A stretch of 64,000 nt of DNA from Limnephilus marmoratus (Eukaryota > Arthropoda > Insecta > Trichoptera > Limnephilidae): positions 69,931,072 to 69,995,071 of the forward strand of contig OU862907.1 in NCBI GenBank assembly GCA_917880885.1, in the 5' to 3' direction. The notes under the pieces are model-generated. The model had not been told where the DNA came from. It did no database searches and saw only the letters and a list, made by a program, of their open reading frames with translations. The translations under genes were made by a program, and so were the position numbers. This document shows positions 42,499-55,544 of this stretch, piece after piece (positions within the stretch are counted from its first letter, which is position 1; each line of letters opens with the position of its first letter).

Positions 42499-44090
42499 TT
42501 TTTTCCATATTATTGGCAACTAGCTACCCTTTTCATTGGAAACAATCGTTAAAAGAACTGGTTTGTAACCAAGATAGTGTACCGGATAAATATATCCATA
42601 TTATAGGCAGCTACCCTTTTCATTGGAAACAATCGTTCAAAGAACTGGTTTGTAACCAAGATAGTGTACCGGATAAATATATCCATATTATAGGCAGCTA
42701 CCCTTTTCATTGGAAACAATCGTTCAAAGAACTGGTTTGTAACCAAGATAGTGTACCGGATAAATATATCCATATTATAGGCAGCTACCCTTTTCATTGG
42801 AAACAATCGTTCAAAGAACTGGTTTGTAACCAAGATAGTGTACCGGATAAATATATCCATATTATAGGCAGCTACCCTTTTCATTGGAAACAATCGTTCA
42901 AAGAACTGGTTTGTAACCAAGATAGTGTACCGGATAAATATATCCATATTATAGGCAGCTACCCTTTTCATTGGAAACAATCGTTCAAAGAACTGGTTTG
43001 TAACCAAGATAGTGTACCGGATAAATATATCCATATTATAGGCAGCTACCCTTTTCATTGGAAACAATCGTTCAAAGAACTGGTTTGTAACCAAGATAGT
43101 GTACCGGATAAATATATCCATATTATAGGCAGCTACCCTTTTCATTGGAAACAATCGTTCAAAGAACTGGTTTGTAACCAAGATAGTGTACCGGATAAAT
43201 ATATCCATATTATAGGCAGCTACCCTTTTCATTGGAAACAATCGTTCAAAGAACTGGTTTGTAACCAAGATAGTGTACCGGATAAATATATCCATATTAT
43301 AGGCAGCTACCCTTTTCATTGGAAACAATCGTTCAAAGAACTGGTTTGTAACCAAGATAGTGTACCGGATAAATATATCCATATTATAGGCAGCTACCCT
43401 TTTCATTGGAAACAATCGTTCAAAGAACTGGTTTGTAACCAAGATAGTGTACCGGATAAATATATCCATATTATAGGCAGCTACCCTTTTCATTGGAAAC
43501 AATCGTTCAAAGAACTGGTTTGTAACCAAGATAGTGTACCGGATAAATATATCCATATTATAGGCAGCTACCCTTTTCATTGGAAACAATCGTTCAAAGA
43601 ACTGGTTTGTAACCAAGATAGTGTACCGGATAAATATATCCATATTATTGGCAGCTACCCTTTTCATTGGAAACAATCGTTCAAAGAACTGGTTTGTAAC
43701 CAAGATAGTGTACCGGATAAATATATCCATATTATAGGCAGCACCCTTTTCATTGGAAACAATCGTTCAAAGAACTGGTTTGTAACCAAGATAGTGTACC
43801 GGATAAATATATCCATATTATAGGCAGCTACCCTTTTCATTGGAAACAATCGTTCAAAGAACTGGTTTGTAACCAAGATAGTGTACCGGATAAATATATC
43901 CATATTATAGGCAGCTACCCTTTTCATTGGAAACAATCGTTAAAAGAACTGGTTTGTAACCAAGATAGTGTACCGGATAAATATATCCCTTTTTATTTAC
44001 ATGGAATACCTATCCATTGACCTTTTTGTGAAAATCTCAACGAATATTCATTTTATTAGAAAAAGGTAGTTGCCAATAATATGGAAAAAA
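42499..44090. mobile_element. TIR element carrying a large 87-bp minisatellite
   Basis: Perfect 24-bp inverted termini (TTTTTTCCATATTATTGGCA and four more bases; 42499-42522 and 44067-44090). Between them is the minisatellite plus about 75 bp of unique AT-rich DNA. TSD not obvious. No protein motif. Confidence 0.8.
42523..43990 (+). repeat. 87-bp minisatellite, about 16.8 units
   Basis: Unit starts (CAG)CTACCCTTTTCATTGGAAA and is near-identical throughout. First and last units share the variant GTTAAAAGAAC where the inner ones have GTTCAAAGAAC. One base is lost at about 43743, and one unit has ATTATTGGC. Because 87 is divisible by 3 and the unit lacks stops, both strands show long open frames; these are not genes. 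Confidence 0.97.
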
Positions 44091-44282
44091 AGCTAAGAAG
44101 TCTACAAAAATTGATATAAAATAAACTAACTGTGATCTTGGTATACATTTTTTGGTTCATGTATTCAGCATAGTATCCTACGAAAAGTGCCAAGACCTGT
44201 GGCTTTCTTTGTGCTTTTTAGATGGCTATTAATTTTGTTGTACTTTCTGTAAAACACTGTAATATTAGTTCAGACAAGGAAG
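44091..44282. other. No gene seen
   Basis: AT-rich; contains the TATCCTACGAAAAGTGCC motif also near 31647. Confidence 0.5.
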
Positions 44283-46039
44283 GAGGTGTAGAGTGCATGA
44301 GCAGGTACCTAAGCAATTTCTCCAGAAACTTGTTTAGGATGCTTAGGATGTGAACATATCAAAAGTCCTAACGTCTAGGTGGAGAGCTAGGGGTGGGGGG
44401 AGGAGGGGAATGTACCCAATTTTCGGGTTTCAGCTTATATCGCAAAAACTTTGCGTTGCAGGGGAATTTTTTTTATATTTAATAAAAGCTCATAAAATTA
44501 ACTACAACTTTTATTCCATACGTAATTTATGAATTCCCAACCGTTTATGAGTTACACGCTCCACCAAAGTAGATATTTTAGAAAAATTAATTTCACGGAA
44601 CATTTTTCATCAAACATTCCTTCATATTGTCTAAAATATTGATCAAAGAGATACATTTATTTTTAAAAAGTTGTACAGAATTGAATTTTATACCCTGTAA
44701 AGCACACAAAATATCATTAAATTCTTACTTCATCTTAAGGTGGCGCATTGACCCTAAAGTTCTACAAAAAAATATGTTCTTTTTTCAGATTTTGTTAGTT
44801 AATAAGCACCTTATCTAATTCAGTTTAAACGTCACAAAATAGATTTTATTTTCACCCATCTAACTTACCCCTCTTCCCCTCCACCCTTTGACAATATTTT
44901 GCGTAAAAAAGATACAGTCAATCAGTAAAAAACAGATATCAGCGCGGAGGGCATTCTTTGGAATAGTCGCGCAAACTGGATTGCGATTTGTTTGCAAAAT
45001 GCCTAAAACAAGACCAAATTCACTGTGTTCTGTGTTTGGTGGCCCAGAAAATTAAAAGACCATATGTTATCAACTTATTCGGACATAATATAGAGATTTA
45101 AGTGGAAACCCAAAAATTGGGACCTCCCCCCCACCACCCTCCCTTGCTCCCAATCTATATATACTTCAGGACTTTTGGTATGTTCACACCCTAAGCACCC
45201 AGAACAATTTTCTGAAAGAATCGCTTAGGTACCTGCTCTAGGCTTGTTGAAAAAGTATCGATATATTGATGAATCGTTATTTTTAATTCAATATATCGAT
45301 ATTTTTAGAAGATATATTTTGATCCGATATATCGATACAAAATATCTGATATCGAAAATTGTATCAAAAACAATATTTTTATTTATTTATGTATAGTTAC
45401 TAGAATCCAAAACCGTGTAGGAACGAACGGAAAAAAGTAACTGTATTGGGTCATGACATCTGGCGGTTGAAATTTTAACTATTAATAGCTTACAAATCTA
45501 TTGTCTTAGTATTTGTATCACTAATATCACTATTTCATAATACTATTTCATGTGTGTAGGTACATACATAGATATGTACCTATGCTATTTTTTGCCATTT
45601 TTTTCTAAGTTACTCCTATGTGTTGGTTCCCAATTGTCTATGATTATTGACTATACCTTGTTCGAAACACGAAGTCCTTTTTGACAGATTAATACGCCAA
45701 TAGCAGTTCACATATAAGTTAGAAGACAGCTTTTTAGTTTTTGATTTTTTTGTAACTATTATCTAATAAAAATGAATACTGATAAAAATACCTTCATTTT
45801 TATTGAGATTTTTGTACATTAAAAATGCACACTGTGTATAAAAATTACTATTGATAATATTGAGTTGAATACACTATTAATTTAAAAACGCAAAATCTCT
45901 TGAAAATTTGATCGATATATCGATACATCGATATTTTTCCTCGATATATCGACGCCGATATTGATATTTTAATAAATATCGATACATCGATTTATCGATA
46001 TTTTTGACATCCCTAACCTGCTCACGCAATCTACACCTC
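44283..46039. mobile_element. Long-TIR element interrupted by a hAT MITE
   Basis: Inverted arms of about 90 bp (GAGGTGTAGAGTGC, TGAGCAGGTACCTAAGC, GTGAACATATCAAAAGTCCT and inverted counterparts at 45175-45238 and 46016-46039). The right arm is continuous only when the nested element is skipped. No TSD seen. Interior non-coding. Confidence 0.8.
45239..46015. mobile_element. hAT MITE (777 bp), nested in the right arm
   Basis: Ends TAGGCTTGTTGAAAAAGTAT and, inverted, TAGGGATGTCAAAAATATCG; perfect 8-bp TSD ACCTGCTC (45231-45238, 46016-46023). Many TATCGATA motifs near both ends, likely transposase-binding repeats. No coding frame. Confidence 0.93.
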
Positions 46040-46925
46040 ATTTTGGACCATTCATTGAGTGGACTATACGTAGTAGCGTACTACCTATACGTACCTAATG
46101 TTACAGGTGAAATTAATAATTTAATATGTTAGTAAAAAATAAATACCTACCTACTATTTTTACAATGATTTAACAATATTATGCGAAAAAACAAAGGCAT
46201 TATGCGAAAAATATATTTATAAAGTGGAAATATATTTTATGTTAGTTTTATTACAATATAATATATTTATTCATTAAAAAAATAATTTAGCACTTCTCAC
46301 TAGGGTATTCCTGTATCGAGATGTGCAAAGAGTGATTAAAAGACCGACATTTTGTGGAGAAATCATCTTTAACTCCAATATATTTATACAAATTAGTACT
46401 AATAGATACAAATTATTCAGCTACATGATTTTCAGATTATTATAAATTTACAAAAAAAACTCATTCATAAAAAGCCTGGCATGACATGCTTTTAGAACAT
46501 ACGATGGACAATCAAACTCAATAATCCCGATTTTGCGCCAAATTGGCAGAGAACTTAATAAATTCAAGATGGATGTCGAATTTATGCATTTTGACATTCG
46601 ATCAGTTTACAAAATCCAGATATTGAACCAAATCGATAGATAACTGAAGATATTCACGATGTATGGCGAAATTATTATGCATTAGATTCGAGTTCATCCC
46701 GACTCGAAAATTTCCTAATTTTTCCCTTCCTAGATTTCATTTTATTCATTTATTTCTTCAAGAAAACAGTATCTTAATTCAAATGAAAATATTTAATAAA
46801 AAAAACGTATATTTAATAAAAAAAAGTATATTTAATGTAATAAAATATATTTAATAGAAATGTATATTTAATAAAAAAAGGCTTTCACAAAGTAAAAGGT
46901 TCGAGATACAGAATATTATATTATA
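46040..46925. other. No gene seen
   Basis: AT-rich. A palindrome TACGTAGTAGCGTACTACCTATACGTA-like stretch at 46068-46094. Nothing coding. Confidence 0.5.
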
Positions 46926-46929
46926 TCTA

Positions 46930-47040
46930 CGCACTGCATAGGGTCGGTGGTTCAGTTGCTTGCTGTATTATGCCGGCCCGGGTTCGATTCTCGTCCGATG
47001 CATTATTTTTTATTATATTATAAATAAATAAATAAAAATA
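46930..47040 (+). mobile_element. tRNA-like SINE head with AT tail
   Basis: TCGGTGGTTCAGTTGCTTGC (A-box-like) and CCGGGTTCGATTCTCG (B box), 46935-47003, followed by TTTTTTATTATATTATAAAT. The acceptor stem (GCATAGG.. / ..CGATGC) pairs only partly, so SINE or pseudogene rather than tRNA gene. Confidence 0.6.
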
Positions 47041-48560
47041 TTCTTAAAACATAATCGGGAGTTATTACGCGGGGCGCGGAATGCCATGCAGCCGGCCCTG
47101 TTATCAATATGGTGATAAGTGATAAGCATGATAAGAATATATAAATGGATTCGCAAGGCATTGCGAGCTTCAGAGTTACTGTTCTTCTTAGTACAACTGG
47201 TCTGTCCTCGTACATTTTCTCACAACTACTTATTCGGACCAATTAATCACTAATTTATATTGTTTTGTAATTGAATTCAAATCCAGTGGTTTCCTGTTGC
47301 TGATCCATTTATTAGTTTGGAATACATTTCAGGTAAAAAATGTCTTCATTTATAACTACACTTTTGTATTGGAAATTTATTTGCAAAAAATTAATTTATT
47401 TTTAAATATAAACATAATTAATATTAAAATAATATTTACTCGTACATGTCAAATATATGAAACATTTAATTTATTTTCTTAATTTTATGTCTATAAAAAG
47501 CTATGCATGTGTGTATGGGAGGCAGGTGCTATTTATTTTTTAGTAAGAATATTTTTTATTACTGTGACGTTTTTTTTAATTAGGCAGTTTTAATTTTTTA
47601 ACAAAACTTTGAATTTTTATTTATTTTTTAGTTGAAAATTTCAATGATTTTTTTTAATTATATATAGCTTAAAAGGATTTTAATTAGTTAATTTATTTAT
47701 ATTATATTTTATTTTAATTAATTATTAGTATATAATAACAAACAATTAATTAATAAATAAACTATAATTATTTACTTATTTAAACCTTATAAGGACATAA
47801 TAATAATTAATTTCTTTATATTATATTATTTATTTATTATGTATATAAAATAACGAAAAATTAATTAATATATAAATATATTATATTATTATTTATTTAT
47901 TTAAACCTAATAATGATATCTATATTAATAAATAATTAATAAATAATAATTAATTATTAATATAAAATAAAATAAAAATTAAGTTATTAAATTATATTTT
48001 TTATTAATTAATTATTAATATAAAATAACAAATAATTAATTAATGTCTAATGTATTATTATTTATCTATTTAAGCCTTATAAGGATAAATTAATACTTAA
48101 TAATTAATTAATAATATAAAATAACAAACAATAAATTAATAGGTATATTATATTATGTATTAATTTTAGTTTATTTATTTATTATCAGTTTCAATAGCAA
48201 GATTTGTACATGTATGTATAATGTAATTAATTAATAATATATCCTTATAAGTTTGAAATTATTAAAAAATATATTTATTTATGAACGGTTTGTTATTTTA
48301 TACATTTATTTATTTATTTAAGCCTTATAAGGATAAATTAATAAATAATTAATACATAATAATTAATTATTAATATAAAATAACAAACAATATATTAATA
48401 GGTATATTATATCATGTATTAATTTTATTTTATTTATTTATTATAAGTTTCAATAGCAAGGTTTGTGCATGTATGTATAATGTAATTAATTAATAATATA
48501 TTCTTATAAGTTTAAAAATTAAAAAATATATTTATTTATGAACGGTTTGTTATTTTATAC
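47041..48560. repeat. Very AT-rich tract with a ~245-bp tandem duplication
   Basis: 47500-48560 is almost only A/T (TTAATTAATTATTA motifs). The block with AGTTTCAATAGCAAGRTTTG, GCATGTATGTATAATGTAAT and ATGAACGGTTTGTTATTTTA occurs twice (~48100-48310 and ~48345-48560). 47041-47300 is less AT-rich and unassigned. Confidence 0.75.
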
Positions 48561-48561
48561 A

Positions 48562-48965
48562 TATACACGGTGTTAAGGGACGTACCTACTTGACTCACTT
48601 TAACCAGCGATTCCTGACATTATTTGGAGTAAAAAATGTCAATGAAATTTTGGTCTCCGGTGACTTTTTGGATGACTTTTTTTTTAAATTTTTTTTTTCA
48701 TAATCAAAAAAAAAAAAATTTCTTCTGCATGTCGTCACTGGTCACTTAGCCGAATAACCGACCAACCCCTAACCCCGTTTCCAACTTTCTAACACCTACC
48801 TTTTTTATGTTTTCGTAGAAAAAAGAAAAAATATTAATAAAATATTAAAAAAATATACCAAAAATGTCACCGGAGACCAAAATTTTATTTACCCTTTTTA
48901 TTCCAAATAATGTCAGGAATCACTGGTTAAAGTAAGTCAAGTACGTCACTTAATACCCTGTATAT
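48562..48965. mobile_element. MITE M4 (~400 bp), probable TA target
   Basis: Inverted ends TATACACGGTGTTAAGGGAC versus TATATACAGGGTATTAAGTG. Arms about 95 bp, including CCAGCGATTCCTGACATTAT and TTTGGTCTCCGGTGA. TA-rich flanks and (A)CAGGGT termini suggest Tc1/mariner-type mobilisation. Confidence 0.78.
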
Positions 48966-49176
48966 AATGAATTAATATGTAAGTTATATAATTTATATTA
49001 ATTAATTATAAATATTTCCTTACAAGCTTTAAATAAGTAAAAAAAAAATTATGAAAAATTTTAAACAATAAAAAAACTATTTAATATATAATATTGTATT
49101 TTAATGAATTATTTTAACTCTACTCCCTGAAGTGATAAATATGTTCTCTTCTAACTCCTGCAGGTACCTTCTATAT

Positions 49177-49490
49177 CATTTTTTTACATGTTATTACTCT
49201 CAGAATTGGACATTATTTTATAGTTCGGCATTTTTTTACATGTTATTACTCTCAGAATTGGACATTATTTTATAGTTTGGCATTTTTTTACATGTTATTA
49301 CTCTCAGAATTGGACATTATTTTATAGTTCGGCATTTTTTTACATGTTATTACTCTCAGAATTGGACATTATTTTATAGTTCGGCATTTTTTTACATGTT
49401 ATTACTCTCAGAATTGGACATTATTTTATAGTTCGGCATTTTTTTACATGTTATTACTCTCAGAATTGGACATTATTTTATAGTTCGGCA
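49177..49490 (+). repeat. 52-bp minisatellite, about 6 units
   Basis: CATTTTTTTACATGTTATTA at 49229, 49281, 49333 and so on, an exact 52-bp period; unit also contains CTCTCAGAATTGGACATTAT. Nearly identical units. Confidence 0.95.
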
Positions 49491-50150
49491 ATTTTTTTTT
49501 ATTGTTAAACGTTGAGTCGTCACATGATTAATCAACTGACTAAATGACTGATTAATTGATTTATTTTTCGAGAAGTTAGAATGAGAAATAACATATTTTT
49601 GTATTGTAATTATCTGTTAAAAATGTTAGCTATTTAGAAGTAAATAATTAACCTCATTAAATTATAATTTAAATAAAATGAAAAAAAAATTAAATTGTAA
49701 GATAAGTAGTGACGGTATAAAAATGTCCGGAAAGAATTTCAGAAAAATTTCAAAAAAATTTCAGAATGATTTTCAAGGTACAAATAAAAAATAATTCGCA
49801 AAAAATTTATGAAAGACTTAATCTGTGTTGTCGGGATCAAATGGTTAAGTGATCAAAGGGTTAAGGACCTATATTTTCTGGCAATTTATAAAATAAATTT
49901 GTTCCTTTGTAATTCTTCCACGTATGGGTTTCATCCCAACACACAGACCATTAATTTCACTCAATACAAATGTGAATACAAGTTTGTTCTAAGTTAGTTC
50001 AATTTTACCTCACTTCATTTGAAATTTAACCAATATTTTTTAAAATTAATTTTTTGTTGAACGGATTTTCATATTAACTGACCCCTCCAAGGCCTAGGAG
50101 TCAAAACGTCTTACGTAATTTTGGTGATATCAGTTTTGTTTGCAAGCTTA
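49491..50150. other. No gene seen
   Basis: AT-rich; nothing recognised. Confidence 0.5.
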
Positions 50151-50154
50151 GAAA

Positions 50155-52137
50155 CATTGTAGATAAAATCAGTAGAGATTGCCTGTTGAGTGTAATGTAG
50201 TATGGATTATGTACATTGACGTATGATATATATGATCGAAGATTATATAAGATAAGCAAGGCAGCTAATCAATGACGCATGTTTTCAAGGAGTGCTCCGA
50301 TTGATATACTTGTCGCTAAGTCAGCATTTGTAGATAAGATGAGTAGGGATTGGTAGGCTGTTGAGTGTAATGGAGTATGGATTAAGTAAGATAAGCAAGG
50401 CAGCTAATCAATGACGCATGTTTTCAAGGAGTGCTCCGATTGATATACTTGTCGCTAAGTCAGCATTTGTAGATAAGATGAGTAGGGATTGGTAGGCTGT
50501 TGAGTGTAATGGAGTATGGATTAAGTAAGATAAGCAAGGCAGCTAATCAATGACGCATGTTTTCAAGGAGTGCTCCGATTGATATACTTGTCGCTAAGTC
50601 AGCATTTGTAGATAAGATGAGTAGGGATTGGTAGGCTGTTGAGTGTAATGGAGTATGGATTAAGTAAGATAAGCAAGGCAGCTAATCAATGACGCATGTT
50701 TTCAAGGAGTGCTCCGATTGATATACTTGTCGCTAAGTCAGCATTTGTAGATAAGATGAGTAGGGATTGGTAGGCTGTTGAGTGTAATGGAGTATGGATT
50801 AAGTAAGATAAGCAAGGCAGCTAATCAATGACGCATGTTTTCAAGGAGTGCTCCGATTGATATACTTGTCGCTAAGTCAGCATTTGTAGATAAGATGAGT
50901 AGGGATTGGTAGGCTGTTGAGTGTAATGGAGTATGGATTAAGTAAGATAAGCAAGGCAGCTAATCAATGACGCATGTTTTCAAGGAGTGCTCCGATTGAT
51001 ATACTTGTCGCTAAGTCAGCATTTGTAGATAAGATGAGTAGGGATTGGTAGGCTGTTGAGTGTAATGGAGTATGGATTAAGTAAGATAAGCAAGGCAGCT
51101 AATCAATGACGCATGTTTTCAAGGAGTGCTCCGATTGATATACTTGTCGCTAAGTCAGCATTTGTAGATAAGATGAGTAGGGATTGGTAGGCTGTTGAGT
51201 GTAATGGAGTATGGATTAAGTAAGATAAGCAAGGCAGCTAATCAATGACGCATGTTTTCAAGGAGTGCTCCGATTGATATACTTGTCGCTAAGTCAGCAT
51301 TTGTAGATAAGATGAGTAGGGATTGGTAGGCTGTTGAGTGTAATGGAGTATGGATTAAGTAAGATAAGCAAGGCAGCTAATCAATGACGCATGTTTTCAA
51401 GGAGTGCTCCGATTGATATACTTGTCGCTAAGTCAGCATTTGTAGATAAGATGAGTAGGGATTGGTAGGCTGTTGAGTGTAATGGAGTATGGATTAAGTA
51501 AGATAAGCAAGGCAGCTAATCAATGACGCATGTTTTCAAGGAGTGCTCCGATTGATATACTTGTCGCTAAGTCAGCATTTGTAGATAAGATGAGTAGGGA
51601 TTGGTAGGCTGTTGAGTGTAATGGAGTATGGATTAAGTAAGATAAGCAAGGCAGCTAATCAATGACGCATGTTTTCAAGGAGTGCTCCGATTGATATACT
51701 TGTCGCTAAGTCAGCATTTGTAGATAAGATGAGTAGGGATTGGTAGGCTGTTGAGTGTAATGGAGTATGGATTAAGTAAGATAAGCAAGGCAGCTAATCA
51801 ATGACGCATGTTTTCAAGGAGTGCTCCGATTGATATACTTGTCGCTAAGTCAGCATTTGTAGATAAGATGAGTAGGGATTGGTAGGCTGTTGAGTGTAAT
51901 GGAGTATGGATTAAGTAAGATAAGCAAGGCAGCTAATCAATGACGCATGTTTTCAAGGAGTGCTCCGATTGATATACTTGTCGCTAAGTCAGCATTTGTA
52001 GATATGATGAGTAGGGATTGGTAGGCTGTTGAGTGTAATGGAGTATGGATTAAGTAAGATAAGCAAGGCAGCTAATCAATGACGCATGTTTTCAAGGAGT
52101 GCTCCGATTGATATACTTGTCGCTAAGTCAGCATTTG
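50155..52137 (+). repeat. 139-bp satellite-like array, 13 homogeneous units plus a diverged first unit
   Basis: GTAGATAAGATGAGTAGGGA recurs every 139 bp from 50330 to 51998. Only rare differences (GTAGATATGATG at 51998). A diverged, longer unit precedes (50155-50329) with ATATAAGATAAGCAAGGCAG. Non-coding: 139 is not a multiple of 3. The homogeneity implies recent expansion or gene conversion. Confidence 0.97.
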
Positions 52138-53125
52138 CATCTAAATAAAATATTTTTTCAAATTATTATTCCTTCATACCATACACTTTTATATACGAGT
52201 GCCACGGTGTTAGAGAAAAACTCAGTTTTTAATGGTAAAATTTGTTGAAATTTTAACATTTGAAGACATTGCAACATTTGAATTGCCGTGAAACACCTCA
52301 ACCTAAACCTGGTTTTAATTAATTGCTTTTTTTAATCAAGTTTAATTTTCAAATCCAATTTAAGTTTTATATTTTTATATTCAATAATCCCTACATTCGT
52401 TTTATTTAAAAAAAAAATTTAATAAGAAGCTATCAACCCTGCGATTCACACTGTAGTCCTTTTACCACCTTCGCGGACACTAACTAAATGCTTGTGACAG
52501 CCCTGGTTCGAGAATATCTAAGTGATTAAATTGATAAAAAAATTAAATAGATAAAATCAAGAAACATAATTATGATACAATTTTAATTTCGTATTATTAT
52601 TTTATCTGTTCTATAAATTTTCAAGTATTAAAATACCTATAAATTTAAAGTACTAATAAAATTGTTTAATTTTCGAGAAACAATAAAATTTTAATTTTTA
52701 ACTGATTTTAACATAATACTAGCGCATATCCATGAAAAATCAGTTCCAACTTTGAAAACGAATTTTAATTATTTTCTGTTAAAATATTATATAATAGGTA
52801 GGTCTACTTCACACAAATAGTTAAAATTTTGAAAATGACACTTAAATTCAAAGCAAATCCGAGTTCTAGAGTTACACATGACAGACACAATCGAAATTTT
52901 GTATTTCATTTTTTACATAAGATGGATTTTAGAGGATGTCAAATTTTTTTAAATACATATACTTTTTAAGAATATTTTTTTTTTGCGTTTTTAAACTTTT
53001 TATAATCAGAAGAATTTATTTTTACGTTAAATAAGTAATTAATTGAGAAAATTTAAATCTTTTAAAATTTATTTATTTTTTATAACATTATTAAAATATA
53101 TTTGTGATTAGATACCTAAACAGTA
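52138..53125. other. No gene seen
   Basis: AT-rich; nothing recognised. Confidence 0.5.
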
Positions 53126-53759
53126 ACTAAATGACAGTATTTTAATAAATAAAATAGAATTCGGAGGTTTAAATCTATTAAATTTTATTTTTCAGAAATT
53201 AGAATATAGTTTATTATTTTGGAATTATCTTTTAAATTAATAAAAAATATTAAATTTTTATTAGAAAAACTCTCTTTTCATAACTTTTGAAGGTTATTTC
53301 CATCAATGTAATATATCATTGAAGAAGAAGATAACTATAATCATCTAAATGAAAATACGAAAAAGAACAAGACAAAGAAAAATAGAAAAAGTTATACAAA
53401 GATAAAATTGTTAATTCTGAAATTTGAAATGTGAGGTTGACAAAAATTACGTTTAAATAATAGGTAAAGCTATTCTAAACAAGATTAAATAAATACGATA
53501 TTAATTGAGTATAGTTTTTTTTGTAATTACAATAAATCGGTACATAATTAATTAATTGTAAAGATTGAGAACCTCTGAATTCTACTTGGAACTAATTAAT
53601 TTTGAAGTGTATTTTTTTTGTTTTAAAAAACTTTTGAAAAATAAAATTAAAAGTTTGAGAATATGATATTTTATCTTTTATCAAAAAATTATTTCTGTCG
53701 TTATTTTCAAAATTGGAACTTATTTATTTTTTATTTTATTTGTTAATCTTAGGTTAGCT

Positions 53760-54340
53760 CACATCTTTGTGTGTGCTAATATTTTATAAAGATATAAACA
53801 TTTACATTGGTTGTCAAACATAATCATTCTTTAAATATTACACACAAATAAAGACATTAATAATTGAGGTAGACATATTTTCGTAATTCTTTTTTAAACT
53901 TATTTATATTTTCTATCTCAGTAATTTCATTCGGGATGTTGTTATACAGTTGGACGGCCTGGTACATCAGAGATTTCTGGATGCTTGATTTTTTTCTTGT
54001 CGGCAGTCTAATTTGCTTTGAATTTCTTGTCCCGTGACCGTGTGTTTCGTTATTATAATGTATTTTTCTTTTTAGTTCCTTAGACATCATCCCCATGTTA
54101 ATTTTATGTAAAAAAATAAGTACATACATTCAAATACACAGTTTGCTTCACCGTCAACATATTTAGCTCTATTAGCATGTCTCGTATTCGTGTGTATATG
54201 TTGCGCTTAAGTATTATTCGCATTGCTTTATTTTGCAGTGTTTGCATTTTTTTCATTTTCTCTTCATTGCAGAGAAAAAGAATACTTGAACAGTAATTAA
54301 AGTGTGGTGATATAATTGTATTATATATTATCTATATATT
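53760..54340 (-). pseudogene. LINE ORF2 C-terminal region (X1)
   Basis: Minus strand: PHFNYCSSILFLCNEEKMKK, MQTLQNKAMRIIL, MLIELNMLTVKQTVYLN, a frameshift, then LIFLHKINMGMMSKEL and SSIQKSLMYQAVQLYNNIPN followed by EITEIENINKFKKELRKYV. This is the standard post-RT C-terminus of CR1/Jockey-type LINEs. One frameshift near 54110. Confidence 0.8.
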
Positions 54341-54708
54341 ATTATCTGTATTATATTTATCAAGAGGACAGACTGTTCTGTGATATTTCACGTGCATTTA
54401 ATTATAATATCAAAATAATACATTAATAATTATAATCATTTAATTTATTAATAAGTCAAATTAAATTTATAATTATAATAAATTAATTTATTAATAAATT
54501 AAATTTATAAAATACTAATGCAATCAGATAAGAAAATAAAAAAGAATTGCTTCTCAAAAAATTTAACTTTTTAGAGTACCTACCTATCTATTTTCTTAAG
54601 AAAAAACGTGTTAACTAAGTTTAGCGTAATATTTAGCTCAAATAGGATAAAAGTAAATCAGGATGTTTTATTTTTCACAATTAATAATTAAATTATTTTG
54701 TTCTTTAG

Positions 54709-54777
54709 GTGAAGCCCTGAGGAAGTATCCGGTTACAATCGCAAACCGCTGCAATTTCCAACAAAGTGTCAACAAAG
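54709..54777 (+). CDS. Exon-like block X1, resembles a cytochrome P450 K-helix
   Basis: Acceptor TTGTTCTTTAG, 69 bp, donor AAAG|GTAACT. In phase 2 the block reads EALRKYPVTIANRCNFQQSV NK without a stop. E-x-x-R-KYP followed by NRxC resembles the K-helix ExxR region of insect CYP3-clan P450s (typically E.LRKYP....NR.C). Equivalent blocks in X2 and X3 keep the splice sites and the open phase but not the ExxR motif. No haem-binding (FxxGxRxCxG) or other P450 exon was found nearby, so at most an exon fragment or relic. The likeness could be chance in 23 residues. Confidence 0.35.
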
Positions 54778-54794
54778 GTAACTAAATTTATTTT

Positions 54795-55540
54795 TTTATT
54801 GATTACCAAAATTGCGCCTCTCTATATGAGACCCCTGTGGAATACAACTGGTTGCTATTAATTGGTTGGAATGTAACGAATTAATTTTAGCTAGTGGAAC
54901 TCTACCGGATAGACAGGTAGTTTGCAAACCAGTCCAATAGTTTTCCATCAATACGGAGATTACATAGTAACTAGGATAATTTTATGGCATACTTTGTCAA
55001 AGGCCTTAATAAAGTTCTGTATAATATGAGGAATCAACTTAAGTTCTGATAGCTTATGCTTTTGAAATAAAGTTTTCAGATATTGTATCTAGTAGTTAGT
55101 AGTAATACTTTTTAACAAAGTTTCGGTACTACGGATAGCTTATAATTATTTTCTGGATAATTTCAATACTTACGAAATAATCAGAAATATAGTAAACAGT
55201 ACTACTCTTTTCTCTGAAGGGTATTGAGATGGGTAAGCCTTGTTTGTTTTTTCTTAGACTGTTAACATGATTGAAAATGTTTTGTGTGTTAGAAGGTATA
55301 GAATTTTCGACACGAATATTTAGGTAAATAAATAAAATACGATTTTTAGACGGTTTTAAAATTGAATTCTATAGTAGTCGTTAAGTCGATTTGGTATTGT
55401 GGACTTGATTGACTTGATGTAGAGAGAGTAAGTTTGTCGCTCGCATTACTTTGCTGATATTTTCTGGCAGGCTTAAGTTGTTATAAGAGTCCTTATTCAT
55501 CCAATGAAAGCTAGGGGTATCCAGCCTTGATAGAACCGTG
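54795..55540 (-). pseudogene. LINE RT fragment (X1)
   Basis: Minus strand: LIPHIIQNFIKAFDKVCHKI (RT block with catalytic Asp), later TSCIPQGSH (frameshifted). Probably the same LINE as 53760-54340, separated by the exon-like segment and a deletion over the FADD motif. Confidence 0.75.
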
Positions 55541-55544
55541 CATT

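Noticed and set aside
42351..43823. Long open frame with a 29-residue repeat, open on both strands
   Set aside because: The 87-bp unit is divisible by three and lacks stops in several frames. Near-identical DNA and presence inside TIRs indicate a minisatellite rather than a repeat protein.
49177..52137. CRISPR array
   Set aside because: Direct tandem repeats with no unique spacers, in a eukaryotic context.
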